This document shows positions 8,653-18,021 of a stretch of DNA of 64,000 nt, piece after piece. Position numbers and translations under genes: made by a program. How positions within the stretch are numbered: position 1 is the stretch's first letter; the number at the start of each line of letters is the position of its first letter. Origin of the DNA: Mycolicibacterium moriokaense (GTDB lineage Bacteria; Actinomycetota; Actinomycetes; Mycobacteriales; Mycobacteriaceae); assembly GCF_010726085.1 (NCBI RefSeq), contig NZ_AP022560.1, positions 3,968,001-4,032,000 of the forward strand, in the 5' to 3' direction. A model generated the notes under the pieces. That model was given only the letters and a program-made list of their open reading frames with translations. It had not been told where the DNA came from and searched no databases.

Positions 8653-10374
8653 ATGACGACCGACCGCCCGTTGAACGGCCCGCAGACCACCGGGCGCGAC
8701 TATCGGAACCTCAGCCAGCCGCAGTTCACGAACCGGCACGACAACAACGTCCGGGTGCCGATGCGTGACGGTGTCGACCTGCTGGCCGACGTCCACCGAC
8801 CCGAGACGCACGGCAGGTACCCGGCGTTGATCGCCGCGTCGCCCTACCCCCGGCAGATGCAGGACTTCGGCGCTCCGGCCGGCTTCATCGAGGCGGGCGC
8901 CACCGACTTCTGGGTGTCGCGCGGGTATGTGCACGTGATCGCGAACGTGCGCGGGACCGGCGGATCGGGTGGCACGTTCGGGTTCTTCGACCCGCAGGAA
9001 CGCCGGGACATGTACGACCTCGTCGAGTGGGCGGCCGCCCAGCCGTGGTGCGACGGCAACGTCGGCATGATCGGCATCAGCTACTTCGCCATGACCCAGC
9101 TGGAAGCGGCCGTCGAACGGCCGCCCCACCTGAAGGCGATCTTCCCCGTCGCGGTGACCGCCGACCTCTACGAAGGGGCAAGCCATCACGGACTGGCCAG
9201 CACGTCGTTCATCACGCCGTTCCTGTCGATGATGGGCCTGATGACGGATCGCAGCGACGGGTTCTGGCGTCGCAATCCGGTGATCGCCGCGGCCCGAAAG
9301 GTCCTTCATCTGCCGCCCGTGCATCGCAAGTTCGCGACCATGAACGGCGAGGCCGCAGTCACGATGATGCGAGCGCTGCTCAAACTGCCGCACAGCCCGC
9401 ATCCGTGGGACGACCTGTGGCTCGACGCCGTCGTCAAACATCCCTTGCGTGACAACTGGTGGGAGGCGCGAAACCTGTTGCCACTCCTTGAGAACATCGA
9501 CATACCCGTCTACCTGGGATGCGACTGGGAGAACGTACCGTTGCATCTGCCGTCGACCTTCACCGCGTGGAAAGCCCTGGCGGACAAGGCCAATATCCGG
9601 ATGGCGCTACTCGGCCAGTTCGGCCTCACCTGGCCATGGGAAAGCCTTCACCATGAGGCGCTGGCGTGGTATGACCACTGGCTCAAGGGCTACGACACCG
9701 GCATCTTAGAGGGACCGCCGATCCGTTACGTACTGCCCGGCGCCGACGGCTGGCACACCGCCGGCCAATGGCCGCCCGCCGCAACGACTCTCACAGAGTT
9801 CGCGCTGCGCGCCGACGGCAGGCTCGACCGCGCAGAGGGTACGCCCGGCAGTCGTGAGTACCTCACTCTCGGCGCCGGGCTGAACCGTCCCAAGGCCAGT
9901 CCGACCGACCCTCCCGCATCGCTGTCGTGGACCAGCGCGCCACTCACCGAGACCGTCGACGTCGTCGGCGACATCGAACTGCGACTTGTCGCATCGGCCA
10001 CCGCGCCCGACACGGCGTGGATTGCGACACTCGAGCACGTCGCCGCCGACGGCACCACCAGCGAGGTGACCGCCGGCTGGCTGAGGGCCAGCCTGCGCGA
10101 GGCCGACGAGGCGAAAAGCCGGCCCGGCGCGCCCGTCCTGCCGTGCCGCACGTTCGCGCCCGTGCCGATCGGCGAGGACGTCGAGTACCGGATTCCGTTG
10201 GTGCCCAATGCCCGGCGCTTCGCCGCAGGCGACCGCATCCGGCTCACCCTGACGAGCGACGATCAGGACCCGCAGACACCGGCGATCATGAACTTCCGGC
10301 ACGCGAGCGTCGGCACCAGCAGTCTCAACACCGTCCGGTCGTCATCTCGGCTGGTCCTGCCGGTGCAGACCTAG
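8653..10374 (+). CDS. CocE/NonD family hydrolase (X-Pro dipeptidyl-peptidase-like)
   Basis: Serine hydrolase of about 573 residues with the S15/CocE layout. The alpha/beta-hydrolase domain has the nucleophile elbow GISYFA (Ser near residue 143), preceded by ANVRGTGGSGG; a helical cap follows, then the C-terminal beta jelly-roll from about residue 400 (PPASLSWTSAPLTETVDVVGDIELRL ... GDRIRLTLTSDDQD). Candidate acid and base residues are Asp in YLGCDWEN and a His in LTWPWESLHHEALAWYDHWL. Relatives cleave esters, beta-lactams or X-Pro peptides; the substrate cannot be told from sequence. A GTG at 8644 is an alternative start. No partner gene is obvious. Confidence 0.92.
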   Translation: MTTDRPLNGPQTTGRDYRNLSQPQFTNRHDNNVRVPMRDGVDLLADVHRPETHGRYPALIAASPYPRQMQDFGAPAGFIEAGATDFWVSRGYVHVIANVRGTGGSGGTFGFFDPQERRDMYDLVEWAAAQPWCDGNVGMIGISYFAMTQLEAAVERPPHLKAIFPVAVTADLYEGASHHGLASTSFITPFLSMMGLMTDRSDGFWRRNPVIAAARKVLHLPPVHRKFATMNGEAAVTMMRALLKLPHSPHPWDDLWLDAVVKHPLRDNWWEARNLLPLLENIDIPVYLGCDWENVPLHLPSTFTAWKALADKANIRMALLGQFGLTWPWESLHHEALAWYDHWLKGYDTGILEGPPIRYVLPGADGWHTAGQWPPAATTLTEFALRADGRLDRAEGTPGSREYLTLGAGLNRPKASPTDPPASLSWTSAPLTETVDVVGDIELRLVASATAPDTAWIATLEHVAADGTTSEVTAGWLRASLREADEAKSRPGAPVLPCRTFAPVPIGEDVEYRIPLVPNARRFAAGDRIRLTLTSDDQDPQTPAIMNFRHASVGTSSLNTVRSSSRLVLPVQT

Positions 10375-10402
10375 GTTTGTTACCTCCGCCACAGTCTTTC
10401 CC

Positions 10403-10424
10403 GAGTAACTTACTCAGAAGTAAG
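10403..10424. promoter_or_regulatory. Palindromic operator overlapping a leaderless promoter
   Basis: GAGTAACTTACTC (10403-10415) is a perfect 6-bp inverted repeat around one base. CTTACT/AGTAAG (10409-10424) forms a second one, so three half-sites alternate. TAAGAT at 10421-10426 fits the mycobacterial -10 pattern TANNNT, and ATG 10433 follows 6 bases later. This places the transcription start at or next to the ATG, so the mRNA is probably leaderless. A TetR- or GntR-type repressor encoded elsewhere is the likely ligand; that is inferred. Confidence 0.6.
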
Positions 10425-10432
10425 ATCGCTCC

Positions 10433-11644
10433 ATGTCCTTCTCACTGGAGCTGTCCCCCGATCTGGTGCACATCCGTGACTGGGTGCACGAGTTCGCCGC
10501 CGACGTGATTCGCCCCGCCGCCGCGGAGTGGGACGAACGCGAAGAGACGCCGTGGCCGATCATCCAGGAGGCGGCCAAGGTCGGCGTCTACTCGATGGAG
10601 TTCTTCGCCGAGCAGGCGGCCGAGCCGTCCGGACTGGGCATGCTCGTCGCGTTCGAGGAGATGTTCTGGGGCGACGCCGGAATCGCGCTGTCGATCCTCG
10701 GCACCGGGCTCGCCGCCGCGTCGCTGGCCGGTAACGGCACACCCGAGCAGATGGGCGAATGGCTGCCGCAGATGTTCGGCACCGTCGACGACCCGAAGGT
10801 GGGGTCGTTCTGTTCGTCGGAGCCGGGTGCCGGCTCAGACGTCGGCGCTATCCTCACCCGCGCGCGCTACGACGAGGCGAAAGACGAATGGGTGCTCAAC
10901 GGTACGAAGACGTGGGCGACCAACGGCGGTATCGCCGAGGTGCACATCGTCGTCGCATCCGTGTACCCCGAGCTCGGCGCGCGCGGCCAGGCGACGTTCA
11001 TCATCCCGCCGAACACACCGGGCTTCCGGCAGGGCCAGAAGTTCCTCAAGCACGGGATCAGGGCGTCGCACACTGCCGAGGTGGTGTTGGAGGACGTCCG
11101 CATCCCCGGACGTCTGATCATCGGTGGCCGAGACAAGTTCGAGGAACGGATCGCCCGGGTCCGCGAGGGCAAGAGCTCGAAGGGTCAGGCCGCGATGGCC
11201 ACGTTCGAGCGGACCCGGCCCACCGTCGGCGCGATGGCCGTCGGCGTGGCGCAGGCGGCCTACGAGTATGCGCTCGACTACGCGCTGCAGCGTGAGCAGT
11301 TCGGCCGCAAGATCGGCGAATTCCAGGCGATCGCCTTCAAATTGGCGGATATGAAGGCCCGGATCGACGCCGCGCGGCTGCTCGTCTGGCGGGCGGGCTG
11401 GATGGCGCGCAACGGCAAGTCGTTCGACAACGCCGAGGGGTCGATGGCCAAGCTCGTCGCCAGCGAGACCGCCGTCTACGTCACCGACGAAGCGATCCAG
11501 ATCCTCGGCGGCAATGGCTATACGCGCGACTACCCCGTCGAGCGTATGCACCGCGACGCGAAGATCTTCACCATCTTCGAGGGCACCAGCGAGATTCAGC
11601 GTCTGGTCATCGGTCGGGCGGTGACGGGTCTGCCAATCCGCTAG
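10433..11644 (+). CDS. Acyl-CoA dehydrogenase
   Basis: FAD-dependent acyl-CoA dehydrogenase of 403 residues for the first step of beta-oxidation or a related CoA-ester oxidation. The order of segments is standard: helical N-terminus, [15 protein letters not shown] (flavin-binding beta domain), [10 protein letters not shown], then the helical C-terminal domain with [22 protein letters not shown] and [34 protein letters not shown]. The Glu in IFEGTSEIQ is at the catalytic-base position of medium-chain enzymes. No ribosome site precedes the ATG, consistent with a leaderless start. Chain-length specificity is not readable. Confidence 0.96.
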   Translation: MSFSLELSPDLVHIRDWVHEFAADVIRPAAAEWDEREETPWPIIQEAAKVGVYSMEFFAEQAAEPSGLGMLVAFEEMFWGDAGIALSILGTGLAAASLAGNGTPEQMGEWLPQMFGTVDDPKVGSFCSSEPGAGSDVGAILTRARYDEAKDEWVLNGTKTWATNGGIAEVHIVVASVYPELGARGQATFIIPPNTPGFRQGQKFLKHGIRASHTAEVVLEDVRIPGRLIIGGRDKFEERIARVREGKSSKGQAAMATFERTRPTVGAMAVGVAQAAYEYALDYALQREQFGRKIGEFQAIAFKLADMKARIDAARLLVWRAGWMARNGKSFDNAEGSMAKLVASETAVYVTDEAIQILGGNGYTRDYPVERMHRDAKIFTIFEGTSEIQRLVIGRAVTGLPIR

Positions 11645-11652
11645 GTTTTTCG

Positions 11653-11705
11653 GCGATTTCGGCGTGGCTGGTCGCGCTGAGCGTGACCCAGCACGCCGAA
11701 ATCGC
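11653..11705. repeat. 53-nt palindromic repeat, copy B
   Basis: Second copy of the nested hairpin, with outer arms GCGATTTCGGCGTG and CACGCCGAAATCGC (14-bp perfect stem) and inner GTCGCGC-TGA-GCGTGAC. It fills the 67-base gap between the convergent acyl-CoA dehydrogenase and pdxT genes, so it could serve both as a transcription barrier. There is no U-tract. Confidence 0.85.
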
Positions 11706-11711
11706 AAATTT

Positions 11712-12293
11712 CTATAGCTGGTCGACGAAGAGTTTGTGGATGCGACGGTCGCCCGTCACCTCCGGATGAAACGACGTCGCGAGCACCTTCCCCTGCCGCA
11801 CCGCGACGATGTGCCCGCCTGCCGACCCCAGCACCTCGACGTCGGGGCCGACACGCTCGACCCACGGCGCCCGGATGAACACCGCATGGACGGGCGTGTC
11901 GAGACCCGTGAAGTCGATGTCGGCCTCGAACGAATCCACTTGGCGGCCAAAGGCATTGCGCCGGACCGTCATATCGATCGCCTTCAACGGCGTGGCCTCA
12001 CGCCCAGCGGCGCCGGCGTCCAGGATCTCGGTGGCCAGCAGAATCATGCCCGCACACGACCCGTAGGCCGGCATGCCGTCGGCCAGCCGAGCCCGCAGCG
12101 GGTCGAGCAACTCGAAATCTCGCAGCAGATGGCTCATCGTCGTCGACTCCCCACCGGGGATTACCAGCGCGTCGACGGCCTCGAGTTCGCGTAGCCGCCG
12201 CACGGTGGACGCCTGCGCGCCTGCCTCTCGCAACGCCGCGAGATGTTCGCGAGTGTCCCCCTGAAGCGCCAACACCCCGACGTGCGGGCTCAC
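11712..12293 (-). CDS. pdxT: Pyridoxal 5'-phosphate synthase glutaminase subunit PdxT
   Basis: Class I glutaminase that feeds ammonia to PdxS for ribose-5-phosphate-dependent PLP synthesis. The start GTG 12293 lies in a GTGA overlap with the tesB stop and gives [13 protein letters not shown] at the N-terminus; 193 residues in all. Signatures: GGESTTM, the catalytic Cys in [12 protein letters not shown], and the His-Glu pair in [10 protein letters not shown]. It is encoded with pdxS, with tesB between them, as in M. tuberculosis. Confidence 0.97.
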   Translation of the reverse strand: MSPHVGVLALQGDTREHLAALREAGAQASTVRRLRELEAVDALVIPGGESTTMSHLLRDFELLDPLRARLADGMPAYGSCAGMILLATEILDAGAAGREATPLKAIDMTVRRNAFGRQVDSFEADIDFTGLDTPVHAVFIRAPWVERVGPDVEVLGSAGGHIVAVRQGKVLATSFHPEVTGDRRIHKLFVDQL

Positions 12294-13126
12294 GGCTTGT
12301 AGTCGCGCTTGTAGCGGGTGAGGCCTTCCTGCGTCACCGCCGCCACCATTTCGCCGGTCTGGGTGTAGATCGTGCCCTGGGTCAGGGCCCGCCCACCCGA
12401 TGCCGACGGCGACGTCTGGTCGTAGAGCAGCCATTCGTCGGCGCGGAACGGACGCATGAACCACATCGCGTGATCGAGCGACGCGACCTGCAGATGGTCA
12501 CGCTCGGCGGCGTGGTGCACCTGCGCCGAGCCGAGCAGCGTGAGGTCGCTCAGGTAGGCCAGCGCGCAGATGTGCAGCACGAAATCGTCGGGCAGCGGAT
12601 CCCGGTGACGGAACCACACCTGTTGTTGAGAAGCCTTGCCCGGCAAGCGTTCCAACTTCTCCTGCGGCACGACGCGCACATCCCACTCCGCGAACTGCTT
12701 GAAGCCCGCGTCGTCGAACGCCTTGACCTCCGTCAGACCCGGCAGGTCGTCGGGCGGCGGCGCCGACGGCATGAGGTCCTGGTGGTGGATGCCGGTCTGG
12801 TCGGTCTGGAACGACGCCGACATCGAGAAGATGGTCTCGCCGTGCTGGATCCCGTTGACCCGACGCGTGACGAAAGAGCCGCCGTCGCGCAGACGCTCGA
12901 CGATGAACACCGTTGGTGCTTTGGCGTCACCGGGGCGCAGAAAGTAACCGTGCAGCGAGTGCACCTGATACTGCGGTTCGACGGTGCGCACCGCCGATAC
13001 CAACGCCTGCCCGGCCACATGGCCGCCGAAGGTGCGCTGCCAGTTTCCCGACTCGGGACTGAAGACGCTGCCGCGGTAGATGTTGACCTCGAGTTGCTCG
13101 AGATCAAGGATCTCTTCGATAGCCAT
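12290..13126 (-). CDS. tesB: Acyl-CoA thioesterase II (TesB family)
   Basis: Double-hotdog acyl-CoA thioesterase of 278 residues that hydrolyses acyl-CoA to free acid and CoA. Both hotdogs are visible: [29 protein letters not shown] ... [12 protein letters not shown] in the first, and [37 protein letters not shown] in the second, which carries the conserved Asp and Gln/Thr region. ATG 13126 (MAIEEILDL) is chosen because it lies 13 bases after pdxS; the frame continues upstream only inside pdxS. It is sandwiched between the two PLP-synthase genes with a 4-base overlap into pdxT. This is conserved synteny in mycobacteria, with no known metabolic link. Confidence 0.95.
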   Translation of the reverse strand: MAIEEILDLEQLEVNIYRGSVFSPESGNWQRTFGGHVAGQALVSAVRTVEPQYQVHSLHGYFLRPGDAKAPTVFIVERLRDGGSFVTRRVNGIQHGETIFSMSASFQTDQTGIHHQDLMPSAPPPDDLPGLTEVKAFDDAGFKQFAEWDVRVVPQEKLERLPGKASQQQVWFRHRDPLPDDFVLHICALAYLSDLTLLGSAQVHHAAERDHLQVASLDHAMWFMRPFRADEWLLYDQTSPSASGGRALTQGTIYTQTGEMVAAVTQEGLTRYKRDYKP

Positions 13127-13139
13127 CCGGTTGCTGCGG

Positions 13140-14087
13140 CTACCAGCCGCGTTCGGCGAGCCGATGCGGGGCGGCCACGTCCTCGACGTTGATGCCGACC
13201 ATGGCCTCACCCAACCCGCGCGACACCTTCGCCAGCACGTCAGGGTCGTCGTAGAACGTCGTGGCCTTCACGATCGCGGCGGCGCGGCTGGCCGGGTCGC
13301 CGGACTTGAAGATGCCCGAACCCACGAACACACCCTCGGCACCGAGCTGCATCATCATCGCCGCGTCGGCCGGCGTGGCGATGCCACCGGCGGTGAACAA
13401 CGTCACCGGCAGCTTGCCTGCCCGAGCCACCTCGACGACGAGGTCATACGGGGCCTGCAATTCCTTTGCGGCAACGAACAACTCGTCCTCAGACATCGAA
13501 GACAGCCGTCGGATCTCGCCGCCGATCGCCCGCATGTGGGTGGTCGCGTTCGATACGTCGCCCGTGCCCGCCTCACCCTTGGAGCGGATCATCGCAGCAC
13601 CCTCGGTGATCCGGCGCAGCGCCTCGCCGAGGTTGGTCGCACCGCACACGAAAGGCACCGTGAACTTCCACTTGTCGACGTGGTGGGTGTAATCCGCCGG
13701 GGTGAGCACCTCGGATTCGTCGATGTAGTCGACGCCGAGGCTCTGCAGGATCTGCGCTTCGACGAAATGCCCGATGCGTACCTTGGCCATCACCGGGATG
13801 GTCACCGCGTCGATGATGCCCTCGATCAGATCGGGGTCGCTCATCCGCGCGACGCCGCCCTGGGCGCGGATGTCGGCAGGCACCCGCTCCAGCGCCATGA
13901 CGGCGACCGCGCCGGCGCCCTCGGCAATGCGGGCCTGCTCGGGCGTGACGACGTCCATGATCACGCCGCCCTTGAGCATCTCTGCCATGCCGCGCTTGAC
14001 CCGCGCGGTGCCGGTCTGGGTCACCGCAGCCGTCCCCCGAGTCGCATCGCTCCTGCCCCCTGGGACCCCGTTAGGTGCGGTATCCAC
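13140..14087 (-). CDS. pdxS: Pyridoxal 5'-phosphate synthase subunit PdxS
   Basis: (Beta/alpha)8-barrel synthase that makes PLP from ribose 5-phosphate, glyceraldehyde 3-phosphate and ammonia supplied by PdxT. Highly conserved stretches include [58 protein letters not shown] and the phosphate loop [29 protein letters not shown] 14087 is chosen because GGAGGAGA lies a few bases upstream. That gives 315 residues, about 16 longer than M. tuberculosis PdxS as I recall it, with a poorly conserved N-terminal extension. An internal GTG ([12 protein letters not shown]) is an alternative. Confidence 0.97.
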   Translation of the reverse strand: MDTAPNGVPGGRSDATRGTAAVTQTGTARVKRGMAEMLKGGVIMDVVTPEQARIAEGAGAVAVMALERVPADIRAQGGVARMSDPDLIEGIIDAVTIPVMAKVRIGHFVEAQILQSLGVDYIDESEVLTPADYTHHVDKWKFTVPFVCGATNLGEALRRITEGAAMIRSKGEAGTGDVSNATTHMRAIGGEIRRLSSMSEDELFVAAKELQAPYDLVVEVARAGKLPVTLFTAGGIATPADAAMMMQLGAEGVFVGSGIFKSGDPASRAAAIVKATTFYDDPDVLAKVSRGLGEAMVGINVEDVAAPHRLAERGW

Positions 14088-14153
14088 TGCTCTCTCCTCC
14101 GAATCGCTACTGATCCAGTCTAAGGGCGGTCGCAAATCCATTGATTCCGCAGT

Positions 14154-15212
14154 TCAGCGGATGGACTGCAACTGCCGCCGAGGTGCGCCGCCCCGGGCAT
14201 CGGCAAGCGCGTTCGCCTCGTCCAGTAGCTCGCCGAGCTGCACCGGATAAACCTTTTCACCTTTGGCGACCAGCTCTTCGATCATTGTCGCATCGCACCA
14301 GCGGTGCCCGTGAATGTAGGCCCGCTCCAGGCCGGTATGCCCGGCCGCCGAGGGTTCGAAGCGGTCGGTGCGGTGGATGAAGAACATCTCCTCGCTGTGG
14401 ATGACCGATCCGTTGAAGTCGATCACCGCATCGCGCTGCCACACCGGCCCCACCATCTCGTCCGGGGAGACGCGCAGCCCGGTCTCCTCCTCCAGCTCGC
14501 GCGCGGCGGTTTCCGCCAGCGTCTCCCCCTCTTGTGTCGCGCCGCCGACCGTGAACCACCAGCGCGGCGCCGGGCGGTCCGAGTCGTCGGCGATCGCGGG
14601 GTCCGATCCGCACAACAGCAGTACCGCACCCGACCGGTCCAGCAGCACGACGCGCGCCGACACCCGCCTGGTCACCGTGGCCTCCGTGTCACCGGATGCT
14701 GCTGGAGACTCCAGCGCCCGCTCTGCGATCTCGAAATAGGTTGGCAGCGCGGCGGTTCCACCGAGCCGCAGCAGCCTGACGGCGGGGCGCTCACGCAGGG
14801 CCAGGGTGTCCCGGACCGCGTCGTTGTGGAACCGGCGGGCCAGCAGCACCCTCGCCTCGGCGTCGGCCAACTCAGCGACCAACGCCAGCGGCAACGACGC
14901 CGGATCGACCAGCGCCAGCGCCGCGGACAGCTCGTTCTCGGCGGCCTCACGCCGCTCCCGCGGCGCGCGTTCGGCGGCGTCGGCCAGTGCCGCCAGCCGC
15001 TTACCGGCCGGCCCGTTCCCATAGGCGTCGACGGCCACCGCGCGGGCGACGACGGCCCGTCGCGCCAGGACGCTGTCGAGGGCCTGCCAGGACAGGTCGT
15101 ATCGCACGTGCAGCCGGTCGAGCCGGTTGGCGGTCTGAAACGCCCACAATCCGACCAGCAGGAGCACCACCAGCAGCACCACCAGCGCGGTGACGACGAC
15201 CCAGGTGGTCAA
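14154..15212 (-). CDS. Membrane-anchored NUDIX hydrolase
   Basis: Protein of 352 residues with an N-terminal membrane helix (WVVVTALVVLLVVLLLVGLWAF), a helical middle part rich in Ala, Arg and Glu (residues about 30-170, LemA-like), and a C-terminal NUDIX domain. The NUDIX box is complete: GGATQEGETLAETAARELEE-ETGL, the GX5EX7REUXEEXGU pattern. The family hydrolyses nucleoside diphosphates linked to other groups; the substrate is unknown. The start overlaps the pimA stop by 4 bases, so it belongs to the phosphatidylinositol-mannoside operon. It corresponds to Rv2609c in order. Confidence 0.92.
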   Translation of the reverse strand: MTTWVVVTALVVLLVVLLLVGLWAFQTANRLDRLHVRYDLSWQALDSVLARRAVVARAVAVDAYGNGPAGKRLAALADAAERAPRERREAAENELSAALALVDPASLPLALVAELADAEARVLLARRFHNDAVRDTLALRERPAVRLLRLGGTAALPTYFEIAERALESPAASGDTEATVTRRVSARVVLLDRSGAVLLLCGSDPAIADDSDRPAPRWWFTVGGATQEGETLAETAARELEEETGLRVSPDEMVGPVWQRDAVIDFNGSVIHSEEMFFIHRTDRFEPSAAGHTGLERAYIHGHRWCDATMIEELVAKGEKVYPVQLGELLDEANALADARGGAPRRQLQSIR

Positions 15213-16390
15213 TTCGATCCCCTGGCCTTCGCGCGCAGTGCACCGACGGCGTTACCCGACGCGCCCGCGACCTGCACCTTGGTTCCGGAGCTGGCGACCG
15301 TCTCGTACACGCGCATGATCTGGCCGGCGACCACCGACCAGTCGTAGCGGCGCACCGCCTCCGAGGCGGCTTTGACGTAGCGGTTCCGGACGGTGTCGTT
15401 CTCCAACACCTCGATCAGCCCGTCCGCCAAAGCCTCGGCGTCGTCGATGGCCACCAGCCTGCCCGCTTTCCCGTTCACCAACACCCGCCGGAACGCGTCC
15501 AGATCGCTGGCGACCACAGCGGTGCCCGCGGCCATCGCCTCGACCAGAACGATGCCGAAGCTCTCGCCGCCGGTGTGGGGTGCGCAGTAGACGTCCGCAC
15601 TGCGCATCGCGGAGGCTTTCGCGGCGTCGTCGACCTGGCCGAGGAACCGCAGATGCTTCGCGAGTTTGCCTGCGGAGCGGCGCAGTTCGTCCTCGTCGCC
15701 GCGGCCGACGATCAACACCTCGATGTCGTCGAACCGCTCGACCAGTCGAGGCAATGCGCGCAGCAGGATCTCCATCCCCTTGCGGGGTTCGTCGTACCGG
15801 CCCAGGAACAACACCGACTTGCCCGGGCGGGGGTAGCCGTCCATCAGCGGCGCCGACGCGAACGCCGCGACGTCCACGCCGTTCGGTATCTCGACCGCGT
15901 CGCTGCCGAGCGCCTCCATCTGCCACCGCCGTGCCAGATCCGACACCGCGATGCGGCCCACGATCTTCTCGTGCATCGGTCGCAGGATCGGTTCGAACAC
16001 GCTGAGCGTCAACGACTTCGTGGTCGACGTGTGAAACGTCGCCACAATCGGACCCTCGGCGATGTTCAACGCCAGCATCGACAGGCTCGGGGCATTCGGC
16101 TCGTGCAGATGCAACACGTCGAACTGGCCCTGCATCAACCACTTCTTCACCATGCGGTGCGTGGCGGGCCCGAACCGCAGCCGCGCCACCGACCCGTTGT
16201 ACGGAATCGGCACGGCCTTACCGCCGGACACCACGTAATCGGGCAACAACGCCTGCGCTTCCGACGACGTCGGTGCCAGCACGCTGACGACGTGGCCGCG
16301 GTCGTGCATCACCTCGGCCAGCTGCAACACATGGGACTGCACCCCGCCCGGCACGTCGAACGAGTAGGGGCAGACCATGCCGATGCGCAT
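15209..16390 (-). CDS. pimA: Phosphatidyl-myo-inositol mannosyltransferase PimA
   Basis: GT4 glycosyltransferase that moves mannose from GDP-mannose to the 2-position of phosphatidylinositol, the first step of PIM, lipomannan and lipoarabinomannan synthesis on the cytosolic face of the membrane. 393 residues. The N-terminal MRIGMVCPYSFDVPGGVQSHV holds the Gly-rich loop, LHLHEPNAPS follows, and the C-terminal domain holds GRYDEPRKGMEIL and the EX7E motif in GGESFGIVLVEAMAAG. It starts one base into the PatA stop and overlaps the NUDIX gene. Confidence 0.97.
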   Translation of the reverse strand: MRIGMVCPYSFDVPGGVQSHVLQLAEVMHDRGHVVSVLAPTSSEAQALLPDYVVSGGKAVPIPYNGSVARLRFGPATHRMVKKWLMQGQFDVLHLHEPNAPSLSMLALNIAEGPIVATFHTSTTKSLTLSVFEPILRPMHEKIVGRIAVSDLARRWQMEALGSDAVEIPNGVDVAAFASAPLMDGYPRPGKSVLFLGRYDEPRKGMEILLRALPRLVERFDDIEVLIVGRGDEDELRRSAGKLAKHLRFLGQVDDAAKASAMRSADVYCAPHTGGESFGIVLVEAMAAGTAVVASDLDAFRRVLVNGKAGRLVAIDDAEALADGLIEVLENDTVRNRYVKAASEAVRRYDWSVVAGQIMRVYETVASSGTKVQVAGASGNAVGALRAKARGSN

Positions 16391-17322
16391 CAGGTCACCC
16401 CGAGTTTGGCTCGCCGTTCGTCGGAGAGGTCAGCCAGCCACTGCGGCTGCATCATGTGCCAATCGGCGGGGTGCGCGGCGATGTTGCGCGCGAAGCGATC
16501 CGCCAACGCCTGGGTGACGGCGGTGACGTCCTTTGAGCTGGTGTCGAGCGGCTCCTGCAGGTCGATGACGCAGTCGTCGCCGTCGTAAAACACATGCGCG
16601 GGAATCAGCGCGGCGCCCGTGGTGATCGCCAACTTCGCCGGGCCCGCGGGCAGCCGGGTGCGCTCGCCGAAGAAGTCGACCTCGACCCCGGACCGGGTGA
16701 GGTCACGGTCGGCCATCAGGCATACGAACTTGTTCTCCCGCAACCGTTCCGAGAGCAACTCGAACGGGGGCCGCTCGCCGCCCGAGGCCGGAAACACCTC
16801 GAACCCCAGGCTTTCCCGGTATTCGATGAAGCGCCGGTACAGCGATTCGGGTTTGAGCCGCTCGGCCACCGTGGAGAAGGTGCCGTGCCTGTGGACGAGC
16901 CACACGCCTGCCATATCCCAGTTGCCGCTGTGCGGCAGCGCCATGACCGCGCCCCGTCCCGCGTCGAGCGCCTCCTGAGGCCGGTGCGCGCCGATGCAGA
17001 CTTCGTCGAGTCGTTGTGCGACCGCGGCCAGGTCCATCGTGGGCAACCGAAACGCCTCCCGCCAGTATCGGGCGTAGGAGGCAAGCGAAGCACGAATGAG
17101 CCCGTCCGGCACGCGGGCGGGCTCGACACCGATGACACGGGCGAGGTTCTTGCGTAGCTGTTCGGGTCCCCCGCCCCGCGCCGCATAGTGCGCCCCAGCG
17201 CCGAACGCGTTGCGCGCGACCACTTCCGGCATCGCGCGCACAAGCCGCCAGCCTGCGGCGTACCCCCAGTCGGCGAACCTGCCGCTCAACGAGAAGCCCG
17301 GATCGGGAATAGGCGTGCTCAT
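16390..17322 (-). CDS. Phosphatidylinositol mannoside acyltransferase (PatA)
   Basis: Membrane-associated acyltransferase of the LpxL/HtrB-like family that acylates the 6-position of the mannose on PIM1 or PIM2 from acyl-CoA. 310 residues. The catalytic HX4D motif is seen in LPHSGNWDMAG near residue 128, and the Glu of the dyad probably lies in RSGVEVDFFGE. It sits between pgsA (4-base overlap) and pimA (1-base overlap). Start ATG 17322 (MSTPIPDPGFSL) is well placed. Confidence 0.96.
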   Translation of the reverse strand: MSTPIPDPGFSLSGRFADWGYAAGWRLVRAMPEVVARNAFGAGAHYAARGGGPEQLRKNLARVIGVEPARVPDGLIRASLASYARYWREAFRLPTMDLAAVAQRLDEVCIGAHRPQEALDAGRGAVMALPHSGNWDMAGVWLVHRHGTFSTVAERLKPESLYRRFIEYRESLGFEVFPASGGERPPFELLSERLRENKFVCLMADRDLTRSGVEVDFFGERTRLPAGPAKLAITTGAALIPAHVFYDGDDCVIDLQEPLDTSSKDVTAVTQALADRFARNIAAHPADWHMMQPQWLADLSDERRAKLGVT

Positions 17323-17999
17323 GACTCGTCCGACTGCGGTGCGGGCGGGCCGTGCTCCGAGGGTGCCTCACCGGCGGCGGTGCTGTCCGGCTTGATCAGC
17401 AGATCCATCGCGCCGGGTGAGGTGCGCACGCTGTGCACGCGCTGGCCCAGGGTGATGAGGCTGGTCAACGCCAGCAGCCACATCGCCACCTCCAGCAGCC
17501 AAGTGACGCCGAACAGACCCGACAACCCCGCGCCGACGAGCACGATGATCAACCGTTCGGGCCGCTCGATCATGCCGCCTTCGGCGGCCAGGCCGCTGGC
17601 CTCGGCACGCGCCTTGATGTACGAGATGACCTGCGAGCTGACCAGGCAGATCAACGTGGCGACGACCAGCGATGTGCTGCGCAGGCCGAAGGCCGCCCAC
17701 CACAACAGGCCGCAGAAGATCGCGCCGTCGCCGATCCGGTCGCAGGTGGCGTCGAGGACCGCGCCAAATCGCGTACCGCCACCGCGCTGACGGGCCATCG
17801 CGCCGTCGAGCATGTCGGCCAGTACGAAGAACCAGACGACGACCGCGCCCCACCACAACTTGCCGATCGGAAACAGGGTCAGTGCACCCAGCACGGTGCC
17901 CGCGGTGCCCAGAATCGTGATGCTGTCGGGTGTCAGGCCCGCGCGCAGCGCAGCCTTCGCCAGCGGCCGGGACAACTTCTCGTAGGCCGCACGCGTCAT
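17319..17999 (-). CDS. pgsA: Phosphatidylinositol phosphate synthase PgsA
   Basis: CDP-alcohol phosphotransferase that joins CDP-diacylglycerol and inositol 1-phosphate to phosphatidylinositol phosphate, the precursor of all PIMs. The metal-binding signature is intact across DMLDGAMARQRGGG and RFGAVLDATCDR (DGx2ARx8Gx3Dx3D). It is followed by five or six membrane helices. ATG 17999 is listed, but CTG 18017 has GGAGG 8 bases upstream and would restore an N-terminus LSNLYL- like that of homologues, so the real protein may be 6 residues longer. It overlaps PatA downstream and follows the HIT gene. Confidence 0.95.
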   Translation of the reverse strand: MTRAAYEKLSRPLAKAALRAGLTPDSITILGTAGTVLGALTLFPIGKLWWGAVVVWFFVLADMLDGAMARQRGGGTRFGAVLDATCDRIGDGAIFCGLLWWAAFGLRSTSLVVATLICLVSSQVISYIKARAEASGLAAEGGMIERPERLIIVLVGAGLSGLFGVTWLLEVAMWLLALTSLITLGQRVHSVRTSPGAMDLLIKPDSTAAGEAPSEHGPPAPQSDES

Positions 18000-18021
18000 C
18001 AGGTAGAGGTTGCTCAGTGGT

